12,500 nucleotides of DNA from contig KV908493.1 of NCBI GenBank assembly GCA_002005505.1, positions 21,309 to 33,808 of the forward strand, given 5' to 3'. This stretch comes from Botryococcus braunii. Its lineage: Eukaryota > Chlorophyta > Trebouxiophyceae. The notes beneath the pieces are model-generated. The model did not search any database, was not told where the DNA came from, and worked only from the letters and a program-made list of their open reading frames with translations. The position numbers and the translations under genes are program-made. Below, in pieces: positions 1-6,872 of the stretch; the first letter of the stretch is position 1, and the number at the start of each line of letters is the position of its first letter.

Positions 1-73
1 AAAGAGAGAGAGAGAGAGGAGAAAGAGAGAGAGAGAGAGAGAGAGAGAAGGAGAGAGAGAGAGAAGAGAGAGA

Positions 74-121
<48 letters not shown>

Positions 122-159
122 GGAGGAGAGGGGGGAGGGAGGGAGGGAGGGGGAGAGAG

Positions 160-197
<38 letters not shown>

Positions 198-201
198 AGA
201 G

Positions 202-241
<40 letters not shown>

Positions 242-283
242 GAGAGAGAGAGAGAGAGAGAGAGACGGAGAGAGAGGGGGGGG
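1..283. repeat. Interrupted (GA)n microsatellite
   Basis: Almost pure purine on the plus strand: long runs of GA broken by extra A or G and by a GGGA-rich block at about 118-152, ending in a run of G at 275-283. The window starts inside it, so its true length is unknown. Such polypurine/polypyrimidine tracts can form triplex DNA; that is general knowledge, not shown here. No coding potential. Confidence 0.97.
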
Positions 284-308
284 CTTGGAAGGAGAGCTAC
301 AATCTAAA

Positions 309-716
309 CGCACGGGTACAGACATCCATCATTGTCTGCATGGCTGTACAAACATACTTTCTTCTATGCACGGCTGTACAGAAATACTTCTTCTATGCAA
401 GGCTGTACAGACATACTTCGTTCCATGCGTGGCTGCACTGACATACTTCGTTCCATGCATTTCTGTACAAATGCTTAATTCTATGCATGGCCGTACAGAC
501 GTACTTCATTCTAGGCATGGCTGTACAGACATACTCCAACCTCTGCATGGCTGTACAGACATAATTCAATCTATGCATGGCTGCACAGACATTCCTCATT
601 CTATACATGGCTGCACATACGTACTTTGTTCTCTGCATTTCTGTACACACATGCTTAATTCTATGCATGGCTGTACAGACGTACTCCAACCTCTGCATGG
701 CTGTACACATGTGATG
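309..716. repeat. 30-bp minisatellite, about 13 diverged copies
   Basis: Tandem units with consensus near CATGGCTGTACAGACATACT plus a 10-bp T/C-rich tail ending in TATG or TCTG. Unit starts are about 339, 369, 398, 428, 458, 486, 516, 546, 576, 606, 636, 666 and 696, with a degenerate unit before them. Two units are short (29 bp at 369-397, 28 bp at 458-485). The unit at 458 (CATTTCTGTACA...) recurs at 636, six units later, suggesting a 180-bp higher-order duplication. An ORF at 285-920 (plus) runs through it as a cysteine-containing decapeptide repeat, but the repeat changes frame between the two short units and substitutions change the amino acids freely, so I read this as noncoding. Confidence 0.93.
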
Positions 717-1049
717 TTCAAATGTGTTCTCGAAGGGCCATGCGTGGGGGAGAAGGAAGCAAACATTTGTGACAAGCTACGCATAGCTTTGTCAGAATAT
801 GGGTCAACAGAGATAGATTTTTGTAGGAATATGGCAGGAGGTGTGGAACTTGAACATGTCCAGCAGACTTTTGCACTTTGCACCAGTAACAGCGGGAAGC
901 CCAGTCAATGCCCAAACTAAATCAACTGGCATCTTTTGTGAAGTCACGATACCCCCGTCCGCTCATTCACAATGCACCCCTTGTTGGCCAGGAAGGCTTG
1001 ACCAGTGCACATCTGGATTACATATTTCATGTGGATTTAGGTGGATCAT
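717..1049. other. Unique sequence between minisatellites, no gene seen
   Basis: No repeat, RNA gene or recognisable protein was found. The ORFs crossing it are tails of frames that stay open through the flanking arrays. Confidence 0.5.
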
Positions 1050-1607
1050 TAAACTTCTATCTCAACCTTCCCCCTCCCTCTCCATGCAAGTTCATTGAAC
1101 TTCTTCCCCCTTCCTCTTCATGCTGGTTTATTGGACTTCTTCCCCCTCCCTCTTCATGCTGGCTCAGTAAACTTCTTCCCCCTCCCTCTTCATGCTGCTT
1201 CATTGAACTTCCTCCCCTTCCCTCTTCATGCTGGTTCCTTGAACTTCTTTCCCCTCCCTCTTCTTGCTGCTTCATTGAACTTCCTCCCCTTCCCTCTTCA
1301 TGCTGGTTCCTTGAACTTCTTCCCCCTCCATCTTCTTGCTGCTTCACTGAATTTCTTCCCCCTCCTCTTCATGCTGGATCATTGAACTCTTTTCCCCCTC
1401 CCTCTTCATGCTGCTTCATTGAACTTCCTCCCCCTCCTCTTCATGCTGGTTCCTTGAACTTCTTCCCCCTCCATCTTCTTGCTGCTTCACTGAATTTCTT
1501 CCCCCTCCTCTTCATGCTGGATCATTGAACTCTTTTCCCCCCCTCCCTCTTCATGGAACTTCTTCTCCCTCCCTCTTCATGCTGGATCATTGACCTTCTT
1601 TCCTACC
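1050..1607. repeat. 36-bp pyrimidine-rich minisatellite, about 15 copies
   Basis: Units are near TTCATTGAACTTCYTCCCCC followed by TCCCTCTTCATGCTGG. Unit starts are 1091, 1127, 1163, 1199, 1235, 1271, 1307, 1343, 1378, 1415, 1450, 1486 and 1521, with degenerate copies at both edges. Lengths are mostly 36 bp with several of 35 or 37. A four-unit block at 1271-1414 is repeated at 1415 to about 1555, each subunit matching its partner 143-144 bp away, so the array has grown by block duplication. Long ORFs on both strands (plus 908-1528, minus 1057-1347) exist because the unit lacks stops. Indels break the frame and changes are often non-synonymous, so no protein is claimed. Confidence 0.93.
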
Positions 1608-1667
1608 TTCACCCCTACTTCTTCAAGCGCCACGTGACTGTGGCGCGTTTCCTGTGCGTTCCAACAT

Positions 1668-2165
1668 TTAGAGGCAATACAGGCTGTATCTACCAGCCAT
1701 CATACCTGCTGCAAAACAGGGCGGTGAAAGTGGTGGTGTGGGTGGAGGTGATGGCGAACGTGGTGGTGGCAAGGGTGGCCGTCCACCAGGTGGCGGTGTC
1801 CGAGGTGGAGGAGGGGGCTGGCGCAAAGGCACGGATGGAGGTGGTGATGGCGAACGTGGTGGTGGTAAGGGTGGCCGTCCACCTGGTGGAGGTGTCCGAG
1901 GTGGAGGAGGGGGCTGGCGCAAAGGCACGGATGGAGGTGGTGATGGCGAACGTGGTGGTGGTAAGGGTGGCCGTCCACCAGGTGGCGGTGTCCGAGGTGG
2001 AGGAGGGGGCTGGCGCAAAGGCACAGATGGAGGTGGTGATGGAGAAGCTCTAGGTGGGGGCCTTGGTGTCGGACTTGGTGGTAGTGGAACTGCGCCAGTC
2101 TGAGTTCTCGCGGCAGATGCAGTGCTGCAGCAAAAGTATGAGGGTAAGAACGCAAATCTGTTCAT
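1668..2165 (-). CDS. Secreted proline-rich (extensin-like) protein, 165 aa, candidate
   Basis: Complete ATG-to-TAA frame on the minus strand. The N-terminus MNRFAFLPSYFCCSTASA resembles a signal peptide: a short basic start, a hydrophobic stretch and an A-S-A cleavage-type motif. The mature part is a 32-residue repeat (three identical copies, about residues 44-140) of SPSPPPS, QPPPPPR, TPPPGGRPP and LPPPR blocks, then a short non-repeat tail ending SLYCL. SPPP-type motifs are typical of plant hydroxyproline-rich cell-wall glycoproteins; a wall role is inferred from that. The unit-to-unit changes are silent in this frame. The opposite strand carries a competing glycine-rich frame (stop at 2101-2103) that has no ATG but is open from a possible AG splice acceptor at 1670-1671. 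Its repeat, with RGGG and GGGGGW blocks, is equally invariant, so the coding strand is unresolved. No convincing TATA box was seen. Confidence 0.42.
   Translation of the reverse strand: MNRFAFLPSYFCCSTASAARTQTGAVPLPPSPTPRPPPRASPSPPPSVPLRQPPPPPRTPPPGGRPPLPPPRSPSPPPSVPLRQPPPPPRTPPPGGRPPLPPPRSPSPPPSVPLRQPPPPPRTPPPGGRPPLPPPRSPSPPPTPPLSPPCFAAGMMAGRYSLYCL
1741..2046. repeat. 96-bp tandem repeat, three full units plus a partial
   Basis: Units are 1741-1836, 1837-1932 and 1933-2028, with a partial fourth from 2029 that diverges after about 18 bp. All three are exactly 96 bp (32 codons). They differ at six sites only. All six fall at positions divisible by 3, which is the third codon position of both the plus-strand glycine-rich frame and the minus-strand proline-rich frame. 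Both translations are therefore identical in all three units, while the other overlapping frames change residues. The plus strand is strongly G-rich, with GG and GGGGG runs that could form G-quadruplexes. Confidence 0.95.
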
Positions 2166-2253
2166 GAGCTCATGAGCTCCACCACATGATCACGAGCACT
2201 CAGGAAAAGCTCTGCTACTGGCACGAACTGCTCCACCACATGATGATGATCAC
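2166..2253. repeat. 14-bp palindrome and short direct repeat
   Basis: GAGCTCATGAGCTC at 2166-2179 is a perfect palindrome directly upstream of the ATG of the proline-rich frame. GCTCCACCACATGATCAC (2176-2193) recurs at 2230-2253 with six extra bases from a GAT expansion. If the minus-strand gene is real, both lie in its 5' leader or proximal promoter. No factor-binding site is claimed. Confidence 0.6.
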
Positions 2254-3036
2254 TTGAAGAACGCTAAACCACTGTTGTAGTCTAGTGCTGGGTTAACATA
2301 TGAACGAATTCTTTATTATCATCATTCCATGAAGGGCTATTGATTTGTTTAAAAGCAAACTCCACGTTTTGAAATTGTGACAAGCAATGGACTGGCTTGG
2401 ACTTGCTGGTTGTCCTCCAGGGCCAAGGGGGAGTGGGGGCTGCTCAGGAACGGAAAAAGGGCGGAAAACCATGCAATTGGGTAGGATGTGCAATTGAATT
2501 GAACCAAGCTGGACTACGTCATGTGCCATGTGCGAGCTCATTTTGCAATCCCCGATAGGTCAACTACGGAAATTATTAGGATGCATGTTCAAAATGAATG
2601 CTCTGCTAGTGAAGCTCTAAATAGAGCTTTTTCATGACCTACGAATCAACCGGTTTACTTACATTCATAAAGCCAGCAAGATGACCATGTCCATGTTCAT
2701 ATGAACAAGATGACTACATGCTACCATTAGAGGCATGCAAAAGACTGTATCACTTTATGTACCTTCACACAAAAAGCAACCCCAATTGGTTTTTGCAAAA
2801 TCCGCTGCTGAAATATGGCAAAAAGTGCCAAGAAATATAAGTCCTCACATAAGCAGAGGGTTTCAAGTTATCAGGGGCCCAGCCTACGCATATTAGGTTC
2901 CGTCCTCAAAATATGGGAAGTGACATAACCTCGAAGGTGCCTTACTACACATGACCCGTATACTACTGTTTCGTCTGTCCAGTGCTTCTGCATTTGAGTC
3001 CTTTCGATTACTCTATTCAACAGCCTGTTTCTAAAT
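2254..3036. other. No gene recognised
   Basis: AT-rich unique-looking sequence. The only ORFs are short (a minus frame at 2293-2541 and another at 2871-3080) and show no domain, signal peptide or repeat. I see nothing else here. Confidence 0.45.
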
Positions 3037-3246
3037 TCAATGAAGTGTTTTTGAGACGGACGGAAACAGCAAGAATCCAAACCTGTCAGGTGAATAGAAC
3101 GCTATCGCTGCTGCCGGCGTCGACCGACGGTCACCGAGGAGGTTTAGTGAGACGGCACCAGAAGTGGGCCCCTCTACGGTCTCCCCAGAGGCATGTCCCT
3201 CCCTGAACAGAAGAAGTATGACCAGCAAGAAAATTCTTGGACCCAT
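3037..3246 (-). CDS. Possible small secreted peptide, 69 aa (weak)
   Basis: An ATG frame whose first residues, MGPRIFLLVILLLFREGHAS, look like a signal peptide: a positive charge at residue 4, a hydrophobic core at about 5-14, and small residues near 19-21. The rest is not recognised and has no cysteine pattern typical of defensins or other small secreted peptides. There is no TATA box or polyA signal nearby, and a hydrophobic start can arise by chance in a short ORF. It could also be the first exon of a longer gene. The only support is the N-terminal composition. Confidence 0.17.
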   Translation of the reverse strand: MGPRIFLLVILLLFREGHASGETVEGPTSGAVSLNLLGDRRSTPAAAIAFYSPDRFGFLLFPSVSKTLH

Positions 3247-4014
3247 TACCTATGAATAAGGACAAACTTGTCAGCCTTCGAGTGGTCTTGCAATTGCTGA
3301 GACCCGCAGACTCCCTGCAGGGGCGCTACGGACTCCCTCCAAAATCTTAAAAGGGACCCCCTTCGCTTGCAGAACACAGAATTTCTGAGTGTCCAATTGA
3401 GTTCCATTCAATTAAGTCCGCGGGGTGTACGATTAGACTACACGGACAAACTCGAGAGATCTTGAAACCCAGACAGGGGGCGATCCTGTGCGACGTTTGC
3501 AAACTGAGCCTCAATTGTACCAAACATCAAGTGCCACTCATCCAAAATCACCGTACGTATACTCCAAGTATGATAGCCAACCAAGATGGTTGGACAATGC
3601 ACGAAAACGTGAATGCAATCTACGCACTTAGACTGTCTCATGATCGAGAGATAGTGCAGGTGTTGCGCACAGCTCGGTACATTATCAGTGCTTGATACGA
3701 AAGGTCAAGACAGGTCCGGCGCACCATTGGCCCCTGGTCAAGTTGGTGAGCGGTTTCGGGATACTATGGTTTTACGGGACGAAATCCGAACGAAGCAAGG
3801 GTTGTTGCATGATGCTCTTGAAGATTATGTATCTAAGTAACTCTTATTCATGACATTGTGTTGACAGCAAGTAGGGGAACTGTATTTGTGTTCGCGAGGT
3901 CTGTCAAATTGGCGGGATGTATCCTCTTCAAAAGTTTAATGACAGCCAGAGGCTGCAGCCTGCAGCCCGCTGATCCGGGAAGATATTCGCGGTGTCAAAC
4001 GTTCCGTAACCTCC
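3247..4014. other. No gene recognised
   Basis: Short overlapping ORFs on both strands (3438-3641 minus, 3462-3695 plus, 3858-4193 plus) with no recognisable domains. A small perfect inverted repeat, GGCTGCAG C CTGCAGCC, lies at 3951-3967. Confidence 0.45.
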
Positions 4015-4268
4015 AACGCGCTCACATTCCCATTCCAGGGCGTTCACAAACGCGCTCACGTTCCGTTCCATGGCATTCACATGAACTTCACATCTCCCCA
4101 GAGCACACAATTTTCCTGGAAAGGTGCCCAATGTATCCGCGTCCCTGGGTTAGACGCACATGGGAATGGAGGAAATATGGAGTTTATCAATGATAAACTC
4201 CATATGATGATGCTAAATTATCATCATTCTCCTGGAATGATGTTACATTATAATAATCAATGAAGTAG
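4015..4268. repeat. Dispersed repeat copy 1, with a 34-bp tandem at its left end
   Basis: AACGCGCTCACATTCCCATT begins at 4015 and a similar AACGCGCTCACGTTCCGTTC at 4049, giving a 34-bp tandem pair. From the second unit rightward the sequence resembles 4368-4542, with shared blocks GTTCC.TTCCA.GGCATTCAC, CCGCGTCCCT, ATGGAGTTTAT, TGGAATGAT, TTACATTA and ATGAAGTAGCA. This copy has about 35 extra bases beginning inside ATGGAGTTTAT, which form the right arm of a perfect inverted repeat. Family unknown; a nonautonomous element is possible. Confidence 0.62.
4175..4205. repeat. Perfect 14-bp inverted repeat, 3-nt loop
   Basis: ATATGGAGTTTATC at 4175-4188 and GATAAACTCCATAT at 4192-4205 are exact reverse complements around AAT. 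The structure lies inside dispersed repeat copy 1 and is absent from copy 2, where only the left arm is kept. Confidence 0.9.
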
Positions 4269-4299
4269 CACGTGGATGCGGATCCCGGCCCGCCCTCGA

Positions 4300-4318
4300 G
4301 AAAGAAAGAAAGAAAGAA
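4300..4318. repeat. Short (GAAA)n microsatellite
   Basis: Four to five GAAA units just after a CTCGAG, in the roughly 100-bp stretch separating the two dispersed repeat copies. A second CTCGAG follows at about 4338. Confidence 0.85.
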
Positions 4319-4367
4319 TTACATCAACCCAGCCCAGCTCGAGGCTACGGTAGTCTTCTTCTTCTGC

Positions 4368-4542
4368 GTTCACGTTCCATTCCAGGGCATTCACATGGAT
4401 GCAATTTCCCCTGATGATGCCCAATCTTGTCCGCGTCCCTTCGATGGAAGCACAAAGGAATGAAGGGAAGATGGAAGAAGTTGGAGATGGAGTTTATTAT
4501 CATTTCTCCTTGGAATGATCTTATTACATTAATGATGTAGCA
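4368..4542. repeat. Dispersed repeat copy 2
   Basis: Direct-orientation partner of 4049-4268, shorter by about 45 bp. It starts at CGTTCACGTTCCATTCCAGG and runs through CCGCGTCCCT, ATGGAGTTTAT, TTGGAATGAT and ATTACATTAATGATGTAGCA. The boundaries are where similarity fades; no target-site duplication is clear. Not assigned to a known family. Confidence 0.6.
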
Positions 4543-5065
4543 GGGGGAATTGGTTTTGGGAGGGGGACTGTGAGCCTCCCTGCACAATGATCATATAAAC
4601 TCCCAAGCTGTCCAGGAAGGAATCCATCCATTCAAGGAGGTCCCAGAAGTTCAAGGAACATTCCTTGGTGCGAAGGGGTCAGGCCTCACGAGTCGTCTCC
4701 CCTGGCCCCATAGCCCCAAGGAATCTTAATTGGTCTCCTATCAGCATCTCTGCACTGAATGGTCTTCAGCGGCTGAATTTCACAGTGGTCGTTCGGGAGG
4801 AGCTCATAAGGAGGGTCATTAGAGTATTGTAGTTGTAGTGTATTGTAGTGTATTCCAACCGCTTTTTTCTGTTTGCCTCCCGAACCACCTGAAAGCAAAC
4901 TTACAGCTGCCCCTTCTCCATGTTCTCTCAAGTTAGTTCTGCCAACACAACAAATGAAGGAATTCTGAACATGGTGTGGGTACGATAGGGCTTTCTCTCC
5001 TCGTTTTCAATTTCCTCTCCTCGAACGGTCCCAACTCTAGCACCGGTGCTACGTACCCTATGGCT
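4543..5065. other. No gene recognised
   Basis: Only short ORFs. Minor structure: an inverted pair CAAGGAA/TTCCTTG at about 4653-4668 and a local repeat of TGTAGTGTATTGTAGTGTAT at about 4832-4855. Confidence 0.4.
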
Positions 5066-5171
5066 ACAAGCAAGGGCCACGTGCACCCTTGCCAGCCTTT
5101 TCTCTTCGTAATCCTTGGGTGCTCCCAGGTGCGCACATGCCACAAGCAAGGGCCACGTGCACCTTGCCAGC
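5066..5171. repeat. 30-bp direct repeat pair carrying CACGTG
   Basis: ACAAGCAAGGGCCACGTGCA plus CC(C)TTGCCAGC occurs at 5066-5096 and 5142-5171, differing by one C in a C run. The 76-bp spacing and sharp identity suggest a recent local duplication. Each copy contains the palindrome CACGTG (G-box core), which could be incidental. A minus-strand ORF of 113 codons (4933-5274) passes through it without a recognisable domain. Confidence 0.85.
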
Positions 5172-5810
5172 TATTACCTTTTGGTATTTCCTTAAGAAGC
5201 TTCCTGCCTTCCTTCCTACGGGTGCGCCCAGCACAGCAAAAATGCAAGTGTCCAGATAGAGACGCGTGTAACATATCGGAAAACCCCTATAAGGAACCTA
5301 TTTGGCGGAAAGTGTAAGTAGCCTAAGCCTTGTGTTACGTAGCCTTGACATACCTGCAGGAAGGGTCATCAAAATAGTGTCCTGAAGTGTGCAGTTGAAG
5401 GTGCACTATAGTACAGTACAGTAGCTACGCAGGACATCTTTTCAGCTCAAAGTCAAATTTCAGATATACATATTACCTCCCGAACCAGCCATACCCAGTA
5501 GAAGAGGTAAGCGTAAGATCGGCTGGTAAAGGTAAACGTGCGCCTTACAGTACTATGTCAAGTTACTTACAGTTGCGCGTGACCTCCTCACAATATGCAT
5601 GGTGCAGTCGAAGGTCCACACGTCATAGGTTTCCCCCAGCTCTGCAGAGTTTGATATCCAACAAACTCGATACAGCCAGCTCGATAACAAGCAAGGAACG
5701 GCAGGGCGTGACGAAATATAATATAATATGGATTAGGTCCAGCGTGCAATATTCAGTGCTTCAGCTATCAGTCTTGGGTTTTAGAAATTTCTATTTATAT
5801 TGAGATGCCT
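5172..5810. other. No gene recognised
   Basis: Short ORFs only, for example plus 5555-5803. A CTATAGTACAGTACAGTAG block lies near 5406-5424. If the downstream gag-like fragment belongs to a copia element, its 5' LTR should lie here, but no second copy of this sequence exists in the window to confirm an LTR. Confidence 0.4.
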
Positions 5811-5826
5811 CCCCCCCCCCCCCCCC
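5811..5826. repeat. C16 homopolymer
   Basis: An uninterrupted run of 16 C, followed by ACCCCAACCCC. It would be an error-prone tract for sequencing, so its length is uncertain. Confidence 0.95.
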
Positions 5827-5855
5827 ACCCCAACCCCTACCAAGAGGGACGAAGA

Positions 5856-5892
5856 CCAACTGGGAGTTATATTGGTTAGAACTTCCAGTTGG
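5856..5892. repeat. 13-bp hairpin with one mismatch
   Basis: CCAACTGGGAGTT (5856-5868) pairs with AACTTCCAGTTGG (5880-5892) across an 11-base loop, with one G.T-type mismatch. It lies between the C16 run and the gag-like frame. Confidence 0.85.
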
Positions 5893-5902
5893 TATTTTCA
5901 GG

Positions 5903-6109
5903 TTGTCATCAAAATGGATTTTCACGATCACAGCCTTTAGGGGTGAAAATTGGGGCTTTTGTGCGGAGGCAATTCTTGAGCTATTGCAAGGTGAGGAGCA
6001 CCTTCTAGGGCCCCAATCAATTAGTGTCTGCCTGTCGATCGGGATCGACATGCTTGATCAAGCAGGTCTTGACCAAGGAGATCTCAAACGCAAAGCACGG
6101 CAATATTGA
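5903..6109 (+). pseudogene. Possible Ty1-copia gag N-terminal relic
   Basis: A 68-codon frame beginning MSSKW. The segment ITAFRGENWGFCAEAILELL resembles the start of plant Ty1-copia gag polyproteins, which carry an F-x-G-x-N-[WY]-x-x-[W] motif followed by an amphipathic helix ending L-L-x-G. Here the second tryptophan is replaced by Cys. The last part, GDLKRKARQY, fits the charged stretch that usually follows in gag, but the middle is not recognisable and a stop follows. Just upstream, CAGTTGGTATTTTCAGG is vaguely like the TGGTATCAGAGC primer-binding site of copia elements. No protease, integrase, reverse transcriptase or zinc knuckle is present, so at best this is a truncated remnant. The call rests on motif resemblance only. 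Confidence 0.33.
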
Positions 6110-6112
6110 TTA
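6011..6112 (+). repeat. Left arm of a diverged inverted repeat (gag-like part)
   Basis: The reverse complement of this segment matches 6495-6562: shared blocks include TTTGCGTTTGAGATCT, GCTTGATC, GACAGGCAGACA and GATTGGGG. This arm has about 34 bases not in the other, in two blocks around the CTTGATCAAG palindrome. It overlaps the 3' half of the gag-like frame. Confidence 0.75.
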
Positions 6113-6494
6113 AACGAACTTTCTGATTAAAGATCCTTTCAAGCAATTAAGTGTTAAGGCATGCAAAGCGGAAGAGGTTTGGAGAGCGAGCAAGCAGACC
6201 AAGTTGAGATCTCGCATGAATAGTCTTACATTTGAAACGGCTCTTTCGGCACGAGCTTTTACATGTAGCAGGCGGCACCTGTGTGGCTGTCAACGGCTCT
6301 CGCTTATCAACAGAGGCAAAACGTCAAATATAGCGCGGTAAAGGCAAATTTAGTTGAGTGTACGTACAGTGCCTAGACTCGGTACACGGGGTACTCCCTT
6401 GACCAGACAACGTGGTACAAGGACCCACTGTTCTTAGGCAGCTAGCTAGTTGCATGCTATAGCTGCACGCTTTACTTGGAAGCAAGCCTAATAG
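6113..6494. other. Spacer between inverted arms, no gene
   Basis: No ORF of note, no tRNA or other RNA gene recognised. Confidence 0.4.
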
Positions 6495-6562
6495 TAATCA
6501 CTATTGCTGTGATTTGCGTTTGAGATCTGCTTGATCGACAGGCAGACATTAAATGATTGGGG
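6495..6562 (-). repeat. Right arm of the inverted repeat, second gag-like relic
   Basis: On the minus strand this arm reads D-Q-A-D-L-K-R-K-S-Q-Q before stops, against D-Q-G-D-L-K-R-K-A-R-Q in the left arm. It is a second, shorter copy in the opposite orientation, either a separate decayed insertion or the result of an inversion. Confidence 0.7.
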
Positions 6563-6734
6563 TTGCAAATTTGAAAAAGGTTTAAAGGTTCCGGTGTGCT
6601 TTGATTAAAGTTAGTTGCCGATGGGGATACATCGATGCAAAGGTTGTGATATGCTTTTATTAACCCTGAAACCTAATCAGTTTCACTATCTTTTTTGTGT
6701 CTAAAGGCATGTGGATTACCAATATGAAGATCTC

Positions 6735-6872
6735 TAAAAACTGTCATGTCCATACGTTCACATACGGGTGTGGTCATGGTAAAGAGTATTGCTGAAACTA
6801 CTCAGCAATACATTTAGATGACGGATTCGATAGGCTTTTGACTCTCGAATCATTCTCTATTGACAGTTTTTA
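6735..6872. repeat. Nested inverted-repeat element, 138 bp, MITE-like
   Basis: The outer arms TAAAAACTGTCA (6735-6746) and TGACAGTTTTTA (6861-6872) are perfect 12-bp reverse complements. Inside are a perfect 10-bp hairpin, GTATTGCTGA (6786-6795) and TCAGCAATAC (6802-6811), and a 7-bp pair GATTCGA/TCGAATC at about 6824-6852. The size and terminal inverted repeats fit a small nonautonomous DNA transposon or a structured RNA. No clear target-site duplication beyond the terminal TA was seen. Confidence 0.6.

Noticed and set aside
339..716. 30-bp repeats as a CRISPR array
   Set aside because: Units are contiguous with no spacers, diverged from each other, and the context is eukaryotic.
285..920. 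211-codon plus ORF of cysteine-containing decapeptide repeats
   Set aside because: It is the translation of a stop-poor 30-bp minisatellite, it switches the repeat's frame midway, and changes between units alter amino acids freely.
908..1528. 206-codon plus ORF, and the opposite minus ORF, over the 36-bp array
   Set aside because: Open in several frames on both strands because the repeat lacks stops; unit lengths of 35 and 37 bp break the repeat frame and substitutions are non-synonymous.
5300..6700. Complete LTR retrotransposon
   Set aside because: No pair of direct long repeats, no pol domains and no clear polypurine tract; only a gag-like scrap is visible.
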